From Leptospiraceae bacterium (GTDB lineage Bacteria > Spirochaetota > Leptospiria > Leptospirales > Leptonemataceae), in assembly GCA_026418015.1 (NCBI GenBank), contig JAOACE010000016.1, positions 1-64,000 on the forward strand: a stretch of DNA of 64,000 bases, given 5' to 3'. The position numbers and the translations under genes were made by a program. This document shows, in pieces, positions 9,919-18,502 of the stretch. The notes under the pieces were generated by a model that was not told the DNA's origin, searched no databases, and saw only the letters and a program-made list of their open reading frames with translations. The first letter of the stretch is position 1, and each line of letters opens with the position of its first letter.

Positions 9919-11268
9919 GTGTTATCTGTTGATGAACAATCAAAATCCTTTCAACGCGAGGTAATAGATACACTCTTAAAAAAGCTTTTAGATTCTTTAA
10001 AAATCGATCCATCTAATAAGAGTGAATTGTACAACCAGCTAACAAACTATTTAGATAATCATCAAATTTATAGCATTGATTCTCTTATACAAAATTCTTC
10101 TCAGGTTGCTCGAATTCTTAGAATCAATCCACAGAGCCTTAACGAAATCATTCAAAAAAATTATTTTAAGATTGTTCAACAGCTAAAAAAGCAAAAAGAA
10201 AGCTTTAATTTATTCTTAAAAGACGAAAAGCAAAATATCATCGACATTATTACTCAACATATTTTTCCTTCGAATTTATTTGATTCGTATTTTAAAGAAG
10301 AAAATCAATTATATGTATTGTATTTACCAAACCAAAAAATTGTAGAAAGATCTGTTTCTACTTTAAAAGAATCTGAACTAGCCAAGCAAGAAAATAAAAC
10401 TCAAAAAACAACACAACCACAACAACCACTAAAAGAAGAAAAATCGATTTTAAAAGAGATATTAGAACTATTTCCTAACGTCCAAACAACAAAAAATTTA
10501 GCTGCGGAAGTGGAATCCTTAGAAGCTATTGTTATAAAGGAAGAAAAACAAGAGGAAAGGCAAGTTCATATAACTCAACAAAAGCAATCTGATTCGGAAT
10601 CTATTTTGCGAGAAATATTAACGAATTTTTCGGATTTATTCCCCATTTCGAAGGATTTACAAAAAATTATCGATCAAGAAGAAATGGCTCAACAGACAGA
10701 AATCAAAAGTACTTCAGAGCAAACAGAAGAAACACAAAAGGATTTTATACCTATTCCATTTACGATTGCAGAATATGTGGATTTAAGAAAAAAATTACAA
10801 CAATACAAAAATGATCCGAATGCTTACGCAAATTTTATTAAAACGGCAAACCAAAACCAAAAAAGTGTAATTGCTATTTTAAACATCATTTCTCGAGAAA
10901 ATGATCCCAATTTTTTATTGGAGAATTATTTAGAGAATGTTTCTATAAAATTAAATGCATCAAAGGAATCTATTAGAGAACTCTATTATAGAATTAAAAA
11001 ATACAATATGTGTATTGGTTTTTTAAAACAAGCTGCAGAACATTTAAAAAAGCATGAACCCAAATTGCACAATTATTTTTTAGGAATTTATGAGCCTTTG
11101 CTGGATTTTATATCTCTCCTAAATGGCGAAAATCAAGAGCAATTTCTAGAAAGTAATATTGATAAAAATTTAAAATTATTGTTGATTTCTATAATAGATG
11201 AAAATGATAGGCAGAAGCTACTAAGCTTCTTAAAAAGGTTTATATTTAATATAAGAAAATACTTATAA
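9919..11268 (+). CDS. Large hypothetical helical protein with internal repeat
   Basis: Function not recognised. A protein of 449 residues, mostly alpha-helical, with a Gln/Lys/Glu-rich, low-complexity centre (about 150-270). Two segments look related: EEKSILKEILELFPNVQTTK near 175 and SESILREILTNFSDLFPISK near 230, each followed by an acidic helix. No signal peptide or membrane span is seen. The start is uncertain: GTG 9919 is the upstream-most choice, no ATG lies in frame before about residue 238, and no clear ribosome site is visible. It ends 106 bp before the tRNA-Thr gene. Confidence 0.55.
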   Translation: MLSVDEQSKSFQREVIDTLLKKLLDSLKIDPSNKSELYNQLTNYLDNHQIYSIDSLIQNSSQVARILRINPQSLNEIIQKNYFKIVQQLKKQKESFNLFLKDEKQNIIDIITQHIFPSNLFDSYFKEENQLYVLYLPNQKIVERSVSTLKESELAKQENKTQKTTQPQQPLKEEKSILKEILELFPNVQTTKNLAAEVESLEAIVIKEEKQEERQVHITQQKQSDSESILREILTNFSDLFPISKDLQKIIDQEEMAQQTEIKSTSEQTEETQKDFIPIPFTIAEYVDLRKKLQQYKNDPNAYANFIKTANQNQKSVIAILNIISRENDPNFLLENYLENVSIKLNASKESIRELYYRIKKYNMCIGFLKQAAEHLKKHEPKLHNYFLGIYEPLLDFISLLNGENQEQFLESNIDKNLKLLLISIIDENDRQKLLSFLKRFIFNIRKYL

Positions 11269-11362
11269 AACTAACAACTAAACACAAATTTTATTTTAAA
11301 CTCCCATCGGTTTCTTTCGAAAAATCTTGACTACATTTCATAAAAAAAAATAAAGGTCATTC

Positions 11363-11368
11363 TATACA
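11363..11368 (+). promoter_or_regulatory. Putative -10 element for the tRNA and secE transcription unit
   Basis: TATACA at 11363-11368 places a transcription start near 11375, the first base of the tRNA-Thr. A matching -35 is not clear: TTGACT at 11327-11332 is 30 bp away, too far for a standard sigma-70 promoter. This is the only obvious opening element in the gap after the previous gene. Confidence 0.35.
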
Positions 11369-11374
11369 AAATTT

Positions 11375-11447
<73 letters not shown>

Positions 11448-11450
11448 AAT

Positions 11451-11525
11451 AGGCCGGTAGTTCAATGGCTAGAATAGGGGCCTCCAAAGCCTCTGATGCG
11501 AGTTCGATTCTCGCCCGGCCTGCCA
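11451..11525 (+). tRNA. tRNA-Trp (anticodon CCA)
   Basis: A complete cloverleaf of 75 bases including an encoded CCA. The acceptor stem AGGCCGG pairs with CCGGCCT, the anticodon stem is GGGGC/GCCTC with one G-T pair, and the T arm is GCGAG/CTCGC around TTCGATT. The anticodon CCA is at 11484-11486 and the discriminator is G. It sits three bases after tRNA-Thr and 21 bases before secE, the classic tRNA-Trp-secE-nusG order. Unlike its neighbour it encodes the 3' CCA. Confidence 0.97.
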
Positions 11526-11546
11526 GTTAGAAGAGGAATAATTTAT

Positions 11547-11732
11547 ATGTGGAAGTTTATTCAAGAAGTGAGGGAAGAATTAAAGCATGTAATTTGGCCC
11601 TCAAGAGAAGAGGTGGTAAAATCAACGTGGATTATACTACTTACTGTGATTGCATTATCGATCTTTTTGTTTATGATAGATTTTGTTTTCGAAAAGGTTT
11701 TTGAATTTTTGGTAAATTTAGGGACAAAATAA
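11547..11732 (+). CDS. secE: Preprotein translocase subunit SecE
   Basis: Small essential subunit of the SecYEG channel, clamping the two halves of SecY. The protein has 61 residues: an amphipathic segment (WKFIQEVREELKHVIWPSRE) with the conserved Trp-Pro-x-Arg-Glu, then one membrane span (about 28-52), as in the single-span SecE of most bacteria. ATG 11547 is chosen because AGAGGA precedes it; the longer frame would run into tRNA-Trp. The nusG gene follows two bases later. Confidence 0.96.
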   Translation: MWKFIQEVREELKHVIWPSREEVVKSTWIILLTVIALSIFLFMIDFVFEKVFEFLVNLGTK

Positions 11733-11734
11733 TT

Positions 11735-12271
11735 ATGAAGCAATGGTACGTTATTAGAACACAATCTGGGCACGAAAAAAAAGCTAAAACGAATTTAGAA
11801 AAATATTTAGAAAAAAAAGGAATTAGAGATAAATTAGGACAAGTAATTGTGCCCGTTGTAAAAGTACCACAAATCAGAAAGGGGAAAAAGGTTTTTATCG
11901 AAAAAAAGATTATGCCAGGTTATATTATTGCAGAATTAGAATTAGACGAAGATATAAAATCAGAAATAAGAAAAATTCCTTCTATATCTGGATTTGTAGG
12001 TGGAGCGAATCCTAAACCCTTATCAAAAGACGAAGTTAGAGATATATTGAACCTACAAGGGGTTGATTCCCAAGAAGAAATATCTATACCACCGCCCTTG
12101 CTATTTAGTAAAGGAGAAAAGGTTAAAATTATCGATGGACCTTACAATAATTTTAGTGGTGTTATCGAAGATGTTTTAAAAGATCAAGGGAAGTTAAAGA
12201 TTAAAATAGAAATATTTGGTCAAACAACAACCGTAGAAGTTGACTATTCCCAAGTAGCATCAAATGTATAA
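11735..12271 (+). CDS. nusG: Transcription antitermination/pausing factor NusG
   Basis: Binds RNA polymerase and links it to Rho and the ribosome. The protein of 178 residues has the NGN domain (QWYVIRTQSGHEKKA at the start, MPGYIIAELELDE mid-domain) and a C-terminal KOW domain (FSKGEKVKIIDGPYNNFSGV). The length is typical. It is cotranscribed with secE upstream and precedes rplK by 39 bp. Confidence 0.97.
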   Translation: MKQWYVIRTQSGHEKKAKTNLEKYLEKKGIRDKLGQVIVPVVKVPQIRKGKKVFIEKKIMPGYIIAELELDEDIKSEIRKIPSISGFVGGANPKPLSKDEVRDILNLQGVDSQEEISIPPPLLFSKGEKVKIIDGPYNNFSGVIEDVLKDQGKLKIKIEIFGQTTTVEVDYSQVASNV

Positions 12272-12310
12272 ATAATTTATAAAATATTTTAAATAAAAAG
12301 GCAAAAGACT

Positions 12311-12742
12311 ATGGCACAAAAAAAGGTAGTAAAGCAAATCAAATTGCAAATAGAAGCAGGAAAAGCAACGCCAGCACCACCTGTTGGACCTGCGTTAGGT
12401 CAAGCAGGAGTAAACATAAAAGAATTTTGTGAACAGTTTAACAATAGAACCAAGGCTCAAGCGGGATTAAAAATACCTGTCGTAATAACAGTTTATTCGG
12501 ATAGAAGTTTTACATTTATAACAAAATCACCCCCCGCAGCTGTTTTGGTTTTAAAAGAATTAGGTTTAGAAAAAGGTTCTAGTACGCCTGGTAGTAAAAA
12601 GATTGGAAAAATTACCAGAGCACAATTAGAAAAAATTGCCCAAATCAAAAAAGATGATCTTAATGCAAACGATATAGATGCTGCGGTAAAGATCATTGCA
12701 GGAACATGTAGATCTATGGGCGTTGATGTAGAATTAGATTGA
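12311..12742 (+). CDS. rplK: 50S ribosomal protein L11
   Basis: Binds the 23S rRNA GTPase-associated centre. The 143 residues include the N-terminal proline-rich [18 protein letters not shown], the site linked with thiostrepton, and the C-terminal RNA-binding domain ending [11 protein letters not shown]. It is the first ribosomal gene of the block, 18 bp before rplA. Confidence 0.98.
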   Translation: MAQKKVVKQIKLQIEAGKATPAPPVGPALGQAGVNIKEFCEQFNNRTKAQAGLKIPVVITVYSDRSFTFITKSPPAAVLVLKELGLEKGSSTPGSKKIGKITRAQLEKIAQIKKDDLNANDIDAAVKIIAGTCRSMGVDVELD

Positions 12743-12760
12743 TGATACTCGGAGGAAATA

Positions 12761-13438
12761 ATGAAGCGCGGTAAAAAATGGATAGAAGCAAGTAAAAAAG
12801 TAGATTCCAATGTACCACTTTCCATCGACGAAGCTGTAAAAAAAGTAAAAGAGGTTTCGTATACGAAATTTGATGGAACAGTGGAAGCGCATTTTAAAAT
12901 CAACTATAAATCACTACAAAATGTAAGAGGTATTGCTTATCTACCTCATGGTACAGGAAAAAAGATTAAAATTTTGGTCATAGCACGAGAAGATAAACAC
13001 GACGAAGCAAAAGCAGCAGGTGCTGATTTTGTAGGTGCGGATGATATCATCGAAAAAATTCAGAACGAAAAATGGACAGATTTCGATGTTTGTATCGCAA
13101 CACCAGATATGATGGGTAAAATCGGAAAATTAGGTCCCATTCTAAAAGGAAAAATGCCAAAACCTAAAGCAGGAACAGTTACGGAAGATCTTAAAACTGC
13201 CATTAAAAATGTTAAAGGTGGTCAAGTAGAATATAAAACAGATAAAACGGGCGTTGTACACGTTCCAATTGGAAAGGTTTCTTATTCCGAAGAGCAGTTA
13301 AAAGAAAACTTAAAGGCGTTATATCAAACTATCATGCGAGATAAACCTGCTGATGCAAAAGGGGAATATATTAAATCTCTCTATATAGCGCCAACAATGG
13401 GACCATCAGTAAAGGTAAATACAAAAAGTATAGCGTAG
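12761..13438 (+). CDS. rplA: 50S ribosomal protein L1
   Basis: Forms the mobile L1 stalk at the E site and in many bacteria represses its own L11-L1 mRNA. The 225 residues show the two-domain L1 pattern: an N-terminal half domain, the insert with KILVIAREDKHDEAKAAGAD and the motif GPILKGKMPKPKAGTV. The ribosome site GGAGG precedes ATG 12761. An 85-base leader separates it from rplJ. Confidence 0.98.
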   Translation: MKRGKKWIEASKKVDSNVPLSIDEAVKKVKEVSYTKFDGTVEAHFKINYKSLQNVRGIAYLPHGTGKKIKILVIAREDKHDEAKAAGADFVGADDIIEKIQNEKWTDFDVCIATPDMMGKIGKLGPILKGKMPKPKAGTVTEDLKTAIKNVKGGQVEYKTDKTGVVHVPIGKVSYSEEQLKENLKALYQTIMRDKPADAKGEYIKSLYIAPTMGPSVKVNTKSIA

Positions 13439-13523
13439 TAATAAGAAAAATTGTGGTTGTGTTTTACAATACGACATCTTGCTCCCAAAGGCAAGTAAGT
13501 AAAAATTCTTAAAGGAGATATAT
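13439..13523 (+). promoter_or_regulatory. Leader upstream of rplJ, possible L10 autogenous control region
   Basis: The gap before rplJ is much longer than others in this cluster. It holds a small hairpin, CTTGC (13478-13482) with GCAAG (13491-13495), and a weaker pairing TTGTG/CAATAC upstream. In many bacteria L10(L12)4 binds this position in its own mRNA. I cannot match the known L10 leader consensus by eye, so the call rests on position and structure. Confidence 0.3.
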
Positions 13524-14063
13524 ATGCCATCAAAAAGGAATGTAAAATTATACGAAGAAATTAACGAGATATTGCAAAAAAAACCTAATGTACTAATTAC
13601 GACTTATAATGGTTTAACAGTTGCTCAGTTAACAGAATTAAGAAAAAAAATCAGAGAAAAAAATGGAACGTTAAAAGTTGTAAAAAATACTCTTTTTAAG
13701 ATTGCTCTAAAAAATTCCGAAAAACATGAATTCGAAGAAAAAAAGGATAAAATCGAAAAAACAATTGTAGGACCAATAGCAGTTGCATTTGCAGGCGAAG
13801 AATTGCCAGCAATAGCAAAGATCATCGTAGAAGAATCTAAAAAAGAAGAAAAAATTCAACTAAAAGGTGGATATTTCGAAGGAAAATTCTTAGATCAAGT
13901 AGAAGTTAAGAATATCGCTGGCTTACCAACAAAAGAAGAATTGCTAGCAATCATTGCTCGTGGATTGAATACACCAGCACAAAAAATTGCTATTGGTATA
14001 AACGAGGTAATAGCAAAATTGGCAAGAGGAATTAAAGCAGTCGCAGAGAAAAGTAATAAATAA
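13524..14063 (+). CDS. rplJ: 50S ribosomal protein L10
   Basis: Base of the L7/L12 stalk that recruits translation GTPases. The 179 residues have the rRNA-binding N-terminal domain (TYNGLTVAQLTELRKKIRE, VVKNTLFKIALKNS, then GPIAVAFAGEELPAIAK) and a C-terminal helix that holds L12 dimers. A strong AAAGGAGAT site precedes ATG 13524. It pairs with rplL, 36 bp downstream. Confidence 0.97.
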   Translation: MPSKRNVKLYEEINEILQKKPNVLITTYNGLTVAQLTELRKKIREKNGTLKVVKNTLFKIALKNSEKHEFEEKKDKIEKTIVGPIAVAFAGEELPAIAKIIVEESKKEEKIQLKGGYFEGKFLDQVEVKNIAGLPTKEELLAIIARGLNTPAQKIAIGINEVIAKLARGIKAVAEKSNK

Positions 14064-14099
14064 AATAAAAAATAATCATTAAATTTTAAGGAGAAACAT

Positions 14100-14486
14100 A
14101 TGTCAGTAACAGATGAATTACTTGAAAAGATAGGACAGCTAACATTAGTAGAAGCAGCAGAATTAGTAAAAAAAATGGAAGAAAAATTTGGAATATCTAC
14201 TGCTGCTCCAGTAGCAGTTGCGGGAGTAGCACCAGCAGCAGGTGGAGCACAACAGGCAGCAGATGAACCCACTTCTTTTAATGTAATTCTAAAAAATCAA
14301 GGTGATAAAAAAGTCGATGTAATTAAAGTAGTAAGAGAAATTACTGGATTAGGATTAAAAGAAGCGAAAGAATTAGTAGAAAAAGGAAACCAAGTAGTAA
14401 AAGAAGGTGTTGCAAAGGCCGAAGCAGAAGATTTAAAGAAAAAATTAGAAGCTGCAGGGGCTACTGTAGAATTAGTACCCGCTTAA
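14100..14486 (+). CDS. rplL: 50S ribosomal protein L7/L12
   Basis: Multicopy stalk protein that recruits and stimulates EF-G and EF-Tu. The 128 residues comprise the N-terminal dimerisation helices ([20 protein letters not shown]), an Ala/Pro-rich hinge ([16 protein letters not shown]) and the globular domain ([20 protein letters not shown]). AAGGAG precedes the start. A hairpin lies 19 bp beyond the stop, as expected for the high L12 dose relative to rpoB. Confidence 0.98.
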   Translation: MSVTDELLEKIGQLTLVEAAELVKKMEEKFGISTAAPVAVAGVAPAAGGAQQAADEPTSFNVILKNQGDKKVDVIKVVREITGLGLKEAKELVEKGNQVVKEGVAKAEAEDLKKKLEAAGATVELVPA

Positions 14487-14505
14487 ATCTTCTATCTAAA
14501 AAATT

Positions 14506-14529
14506 GGATCCGCACTTTAAGTGCGGTCC
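14506..14529 (+). terminator. rplL-rpoB attenuator hairpin
   Basis: A near-perfect 24-base palindrome, GGATCCGCACTT joined to TAAGTGCGGTCC, forms a long stem with one wobble pair. It is followed by AAATATTTT rather than a solid U tract, so partial termination or an RNA-processing site is more likely than full termination. Attenuation between rplL and rpoB is known in E. coli. Confidence 0.6.
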
Positions 14530-14589
14530 AAATATTTTACAACTGAATAAAATGTTTTTAAATTTCAATAAATGTTCAAAAATCATGTT

Positions 14590-14609
14590 AAGTAAAGTTC
14601 TATTTACTT
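14590..14609 (+). terminator. Second weaker hairpin in the rplL-rpoB gap
   Basis: AAGTAAA (14590-14596) pairs with TTTACTT (14603-14609) across six bases and is followed by TATTTT. The stem is A/T-rich and weak, but it lies 60 bp after the first hairpin in the same gap and could add to attenuation. Confidence 0.3.
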
Positions 14610-14657
14610 TATTTTCAATGAATCAAAATAACAGATACATCAACATTAATGGCTAAG

Positions 14658-14666
14658 TGCTATATT
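14658..14666 (+). promoter_or_regulatory. Extended -10 promoter before rpoB
   Basis: TGCTATATT has the TG-n-TATATT form of an extended -10 element. Transcription would start near 14673, giving a 20-base leader before ATG 14693 with ribosome site GAGGAA. The element overlaps a perfect 14-base palindrome, CTATATTAATATAG (14660-14673), which may be chance or an operator. No -35 match is clear. Confidence 0.4.
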
Positions 14667-14692
14667 AATATAGTTTAATTATCGAGGAAATT

Positions 14693-17600
14693 ATGACAAC
14701 TAAAATATTAAACCAACAAATAAAAAAACAAAAAAATGTCGTAAATTTGGGGAAAATAACCAATTATGATTTAATTCCTGATTTAATTGCAATACAATTT
14801 AAATCGTATAATGAATTTTTACAGCTCGATTGTGATCCCCATAAAAGAGAAAATAAAGGTTTAGAACAAGTTTTTCGTGAATCTTTCCCTATTTATTCAA
14901 ATGACGCAACTATCATATTAGAATATGATCATTACAAATTAGGTGAATGTAAATGGTCTCCAAAAGAATGCAAAAGTAGAGGTATAACATATGGTGCACC
15001 ACTAAGAGCAACTCTTCGCGTAGTTAATCAAGAAACAGGAGAAATACGCGAACAAGAAGTATATTTTGGCGAAATACCATTAATGACTCCTAATGGTACG
15101 TTTATTATTAACGGTGCAGAACGTGTAGTGGTTTCTCAGCTTCATCGTTCACCGGGAATTTTCTTTTTCGAAGAAAAAGATAAAGCTTTGTTTACCGCAA
15201 GAATTATTCCTTACAAAGGTTCATGGATAGAAATTGAGTTAGATCAAAAAGAAATTCTTTATGTAAAAATCGATAAAAAGAAAAGAATACCTGCTACAAT
15301 TTTTTTACGTTCTTTAATTGCAGAACAAGGAACCGACGAAGAAATCTTAAAAATATTCTACGATACAGAAAAAGTGAACATCAAAAAGCTCAAAAAAAAT
15401 CAGTTAAATCAAGTCTTAAAAAGAAGAGTTGCACAAGATATCATTGAACCAGAAAACAACGAAGTTATTATGCATGCAGGAGAGTTGATCGACGAAGATG
15501 CATTCAATATCTTAAAAGAAAGAAAAATAGAAGAAATAGAAATATTGATTTTTCCAGACGATAAAGATGATACATTATTAATCAATACATTGGAAAAAGA
15601 TGGAGTTAAAAATAAAGAAGAAGCTGTTCTAAAATTTATTGAATATTTACGTGGGGATGGTTATACTTACGAAGATGCATTAACTCTTATAGAATCTTTG
15701 TTCTTCGACGAGAAAAATTATGATCTATCTCCTGTTGGTAGGTTTAAAGTAAACAATAAGTTTAGGTTTATCAACCCCAAAGAATTCGAAAACGCAAAAG
15801 AAAGAGTATTAAGAAAAATCGATATCATAGAAACCTTTAAATATTTTATCCGGCTTGTAAACGAAATCGATGGATATGATGTAGATGATATAGATCATTT
15901 AGGAAATCGAAGGGTAAGAAGTGTGGGGGAATTACTCGCGAACCAGTTAAAAAGTGCTTTCGTTAAAATGGAAAGAGTAATAAAAGAAAGAATCAATTCT
16001 GCAGAAAGAGATACAATTACACCACAATCCCTTGTTTCTATAAAACCCATAACAAGTGCTATCAATGATTTTTTTGGATTGGGACAATTATCTCAATTTA
16101 TGGATCAAACCAATCCGCTATCAGAAACAACCCATAAAAGAAGGTTAAATGCATTAGGCCCTGGTGGTTTAAACCGAGAAAGAGCTGGTTTCGAAGTAAG
16201 AGATATTCATTTTAGTCACTATGGAAGAATGTGTCCAATAGAAACGCCAGAAGGTCAAAATATTGGATTGATTGTTTCTATGAGTACATTTGCAAGGGTG
16301 AATGAATTTGGATTTTTGGAAACACCATACAGAAAAGTTATAAAAGAAAGAGATAAAAACGGAAAAATTACAAAAGTCTATGTATCGGATCAAATCGAAT
16401 ATATGACTGCGGATATCGAAGAACACTATGTTATCGCGCAAGCAAATGCCCCTCTAAATGAAGATGGAACTTTTAAGAATCGTTTAGTAGCTTGTAGAAA
16501 AAAAGATGATTATCCATTAAAACCACCAGAAGAAATCGATTATATGGATATTGCTCCACTTCAAGTTGTAAGTGTTTCTACATCTCTTATTCCATTCTTA
16601 GAGCATGACGATGCCAACAGAGCATTGATGGGTTCTAACATGCAAAGACAAGCTGTTCCACTGCTTTTCGAAGAAGAACCTATTGTCGGAACAGGAATGG
16701 AAACTCGTGTAGCTTATGATTCTCGCGTTTGTATATTAGCAGAGGAAGATGGTGTAGTAGTAAAGGTTGATGCAAATCAAATCATTGTAAGAGAAAAGAA
16801 CGGAAATGAAAGAATCTACAAGTTAAGAAAATTCGAAAGGACCAACCAAGATACTTTATTTAACCAAAAACCCGTTGTGTATACTTTAATATTTGATTAT
16901 AAAGTTTGGCATCCGGAAAAAAGAAAATATCTCTTACCAAAAGAAGCGGTTGTAAATTCTGTAAAAAAAGATGCAATAGAAATCAAAGTAGTTGTAGAAG
17001 ATCAAGATTATAAAACAGAAGATATTATTACTTATCCATTAAAATACGAGGATAAAGAATTTGAACCCTTTGTAAAAGAAGGTGCAAAAATTAAAAATGG
17101 GACAATTTTAGCTGGACAAAAAGTCTATAAAGAATTGCGAGATTCCAATGGTATTATTAAAAGAAAAGCCACTATATTGGCAGAAGGACCATCCATAAAT
17201 AATGGTCGATTAGCGTTGGGGAAAAATATTCTTGTAGCATTTATGCCTTGGAATGGTTATAATTTCGAAGATGCAATTTTAATCAGTGAAAGAGTGGTTC
17301 GCGATGATTTGTATACATCTATTCATATAGAAGAATTCGAAGTGCAAGCAAGAGAGACAAAATTAGGTCCAGAAGAAATAACAAGAGATATACCCAATAT
17401 TAGTGATAAAGCATTTAGAGAATTAGACGAAAACGGTATTATTCGAATTGGAGCAGAAGTAAAACCAGGAGATATATTAGTAGGCAAAGTTACACCTCAA
17501 GCAGATAGAGAAATGTCTCCAGAGTACAAACTCTTGCATAGTATTTTTGGAGAAAAATCCAGAGATGTTAAAGATACTTCTTTAAGAGTGCCAAATGGTG

Positions 17601-18487
17601 TAGAAGGTATTGTAGTAGATGTAAAAAGATATTCGCGAAAAAACGGAGATGAGTTACCATCCGGTGTAGAAGACATGGTAAAGGTTTATGTGGCAAGTAA
17701 AAGAAAACTTCAAGTTGGCGATAAGATGGCTGGTAGACATGGTAATAAAGGGGTAGTTTCTAAAATCTTACCAATTGAGGATATGCCATTTATGGAAGAT
17801 GGAACACCTATCGATATTGTTTTAAACCCATTAGGTGTTCCTTCTCGGATGAATATTGGCCAAATCTTGGAGACCATGTTGGGATTTGCTGGTTATAAAT
17901 TAAACCGTATTTTCGAAACACCTGTATTCGATGGTGCAACAGAAGAAGACATAAAAAAATTTTTGGAAGAAGCTGGTTTACCATCGGATTGTAAGTTCGA
18001 ATTATACGATGGAAGGACTGGAGAAAAATTCGAAGGAAAAGTTTTCTGTGGATATATTTATATGCTAAAATTGGCTCATATGGTTGATGATAAAATGCAT
18101 GCTCGTTCTACCGGTCCATATTCATTGGTCACACAACAACCATTGGGAGGTAAGGCTCAATTTGGTGGTCAAAGGTTAGGAGAAATGGAAGTATGGGCAT
18201 TAGAAGCTTATGGCGCAGCATATAGCCTACAAGAATTACTTTCTGTAAAATCAGATGATATACTTGGAAGAAACAGAATCTACGATGCGATTATAAAAGG
18301 GATTCACACCATCAAACCAGGTATACCAGAATCTTTTAATGTGTTACTACAAGAGTTAAGAGGCTTAGCATTAGATATGGTGATGCTGGACGAAAATGGT
18401 AATGTAATCGACTTAGCAGATTTAGACGAAGATTATAGTCGTTCGAGTAAAACTAAAATCAGAATCGAAACCATCGAAAGAAATTAA
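14693..18487 (+). CDS. rpoB: DNA-directed RNA polymerase subunit beta
   Basis: Catalytic beta subunit, 1264 residues. Conserved blocks are visible throughout: [19 protein letters not shown] near 140, the rifampicin pocket [20 protein letters not shown] near 465-485, [13 protein letters not shown] near 850, [15 protein letters not shown] near 1010, and the C-terminal [19 protein letters not shown]. Asn486 occupies the place of E. coli Ser531 in the rifampicin pocket (codon 16148-16150), a residue linked with natural resistance in spirochaetes. The gene is preceded by a good GAGGAA site and followed by rpoC after 15 bp. Confidence 0.99.
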   Translation: MTTKILNQQIKKQKNVVNLGKITNYDLIPDLIAIQFKSYNEFLQLDCDPHKRENKGLEQVFRESFPIYSNDATIILEYDHYKLGECKWSPKECKSRGITYGAPLRATLRVVNQETGEIREQEVYFGEIPLMTPNGTFIINGAERVVVSQLHRSPGIFFFEEKDKALFTARIIPYKGSWIEIELDQKEILYVKIDKKKRIPATIFLRSLIAEQGTDEEILKIFYDTEKVNIKKLKKNQLNQVLKRRVAQDIIEPENNEVIMHAGELIDEDAFNILKERKIEEIEILIFPDDKDDTLLINTLEKDGVKNKEEAVLKFIEYLRGDGYTYEDALTLIESLFFDEKNYDLSPVGRFKVNNKFRFINPKEFENAKERVLRKIDIIETFKYFIRLVNEIDGYDVDDIDHLGNRRVRSVGELLANQLKSAFVKMERVIKERINSAERDTITPQSLVSIKPITSAINDFFGLGQLSQFMDQTNPLSETTHKRRLNALGPGGLNRERAGFEVRDIHFSHYGRMCPIETPEGQNIGLIVSMSTFARVNEFGFLETPYRKVIKERDKNGKITKVYVSDQIEYMTADIEEHYVIAQANAPLNEDGTFKNRLVACRKKDDYPLKPPEEIDYMDIAPLQVVSVSTSLIPFLEHDDANRALMGSNMQRQAVPLLFEEEPIVGTGMETRVAYDSRVCILAEEDGVVVKVDANQIIVREKNGNERIYKLRKFERTNQDTLFNQKPVVYTLIFDYKVWHPEKRKYLLPKEAVVNSVKKDAIEIKVVVEDQDYKTEDIITYPLKYEDKEFEPFVKEGAKIKNGTILAGQKVYKELRDSNGIIKRKATILAEGPSINNGRLALGKNILVAFMPWNGYNFEDAILISERVVRDDLYTSIHIEEFEVQARETKLGPEEITRDIPNISDKAFRELDENGIIRIGAEVKPGDILVGKVTPQADREMSPEYKLLHSIFGEKSRDVKDTSLRVPNGVEGIVVDVKRYSRKNGDELPSGVEDMVKVYVASKRKLQVGDKMAGRHGNKGVVSKILPIEDMPFMEDGTPIDIVLNPLGVPSRMNIGQILETMLGFAGYKLNRIFETPVFDGATEEDIKKFLEEAGLPSDCKFELYDGRTGEKFEGKVFCGYIYMLKLAHMVDDKMHARSTGPYSLVTQQPLGGKAQFGGQRLGEMEVWALEAYGAAYSLQELLSVKSDDILGRNRIYDAIIKGIHTIKPGIPESFNVLLQELRGLALDMVMLDENGNVIDLADLDEDYSRSSKTKIRIETIERN

Positions 18488-18502
18488 AAAAAGGGAATAC
18501 AT

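Noticed and set aside
11327-11332. TTGACT as -35 for the tRNA promoter
   Set aside because: It is 30 bp from TATACA, well outside the 16-18 bp range.
12493-12903. Minus-strand frame of 136 codons over rplK/rplA
   Set aside because: Opposite two conserved genes and crossing their junction; no recognisable motif.
13895-14272. Minus-strand frame over rplJ/rplL
   Set aside because: Ala-rich segment mirrors the rplL hinge; shadow frame.
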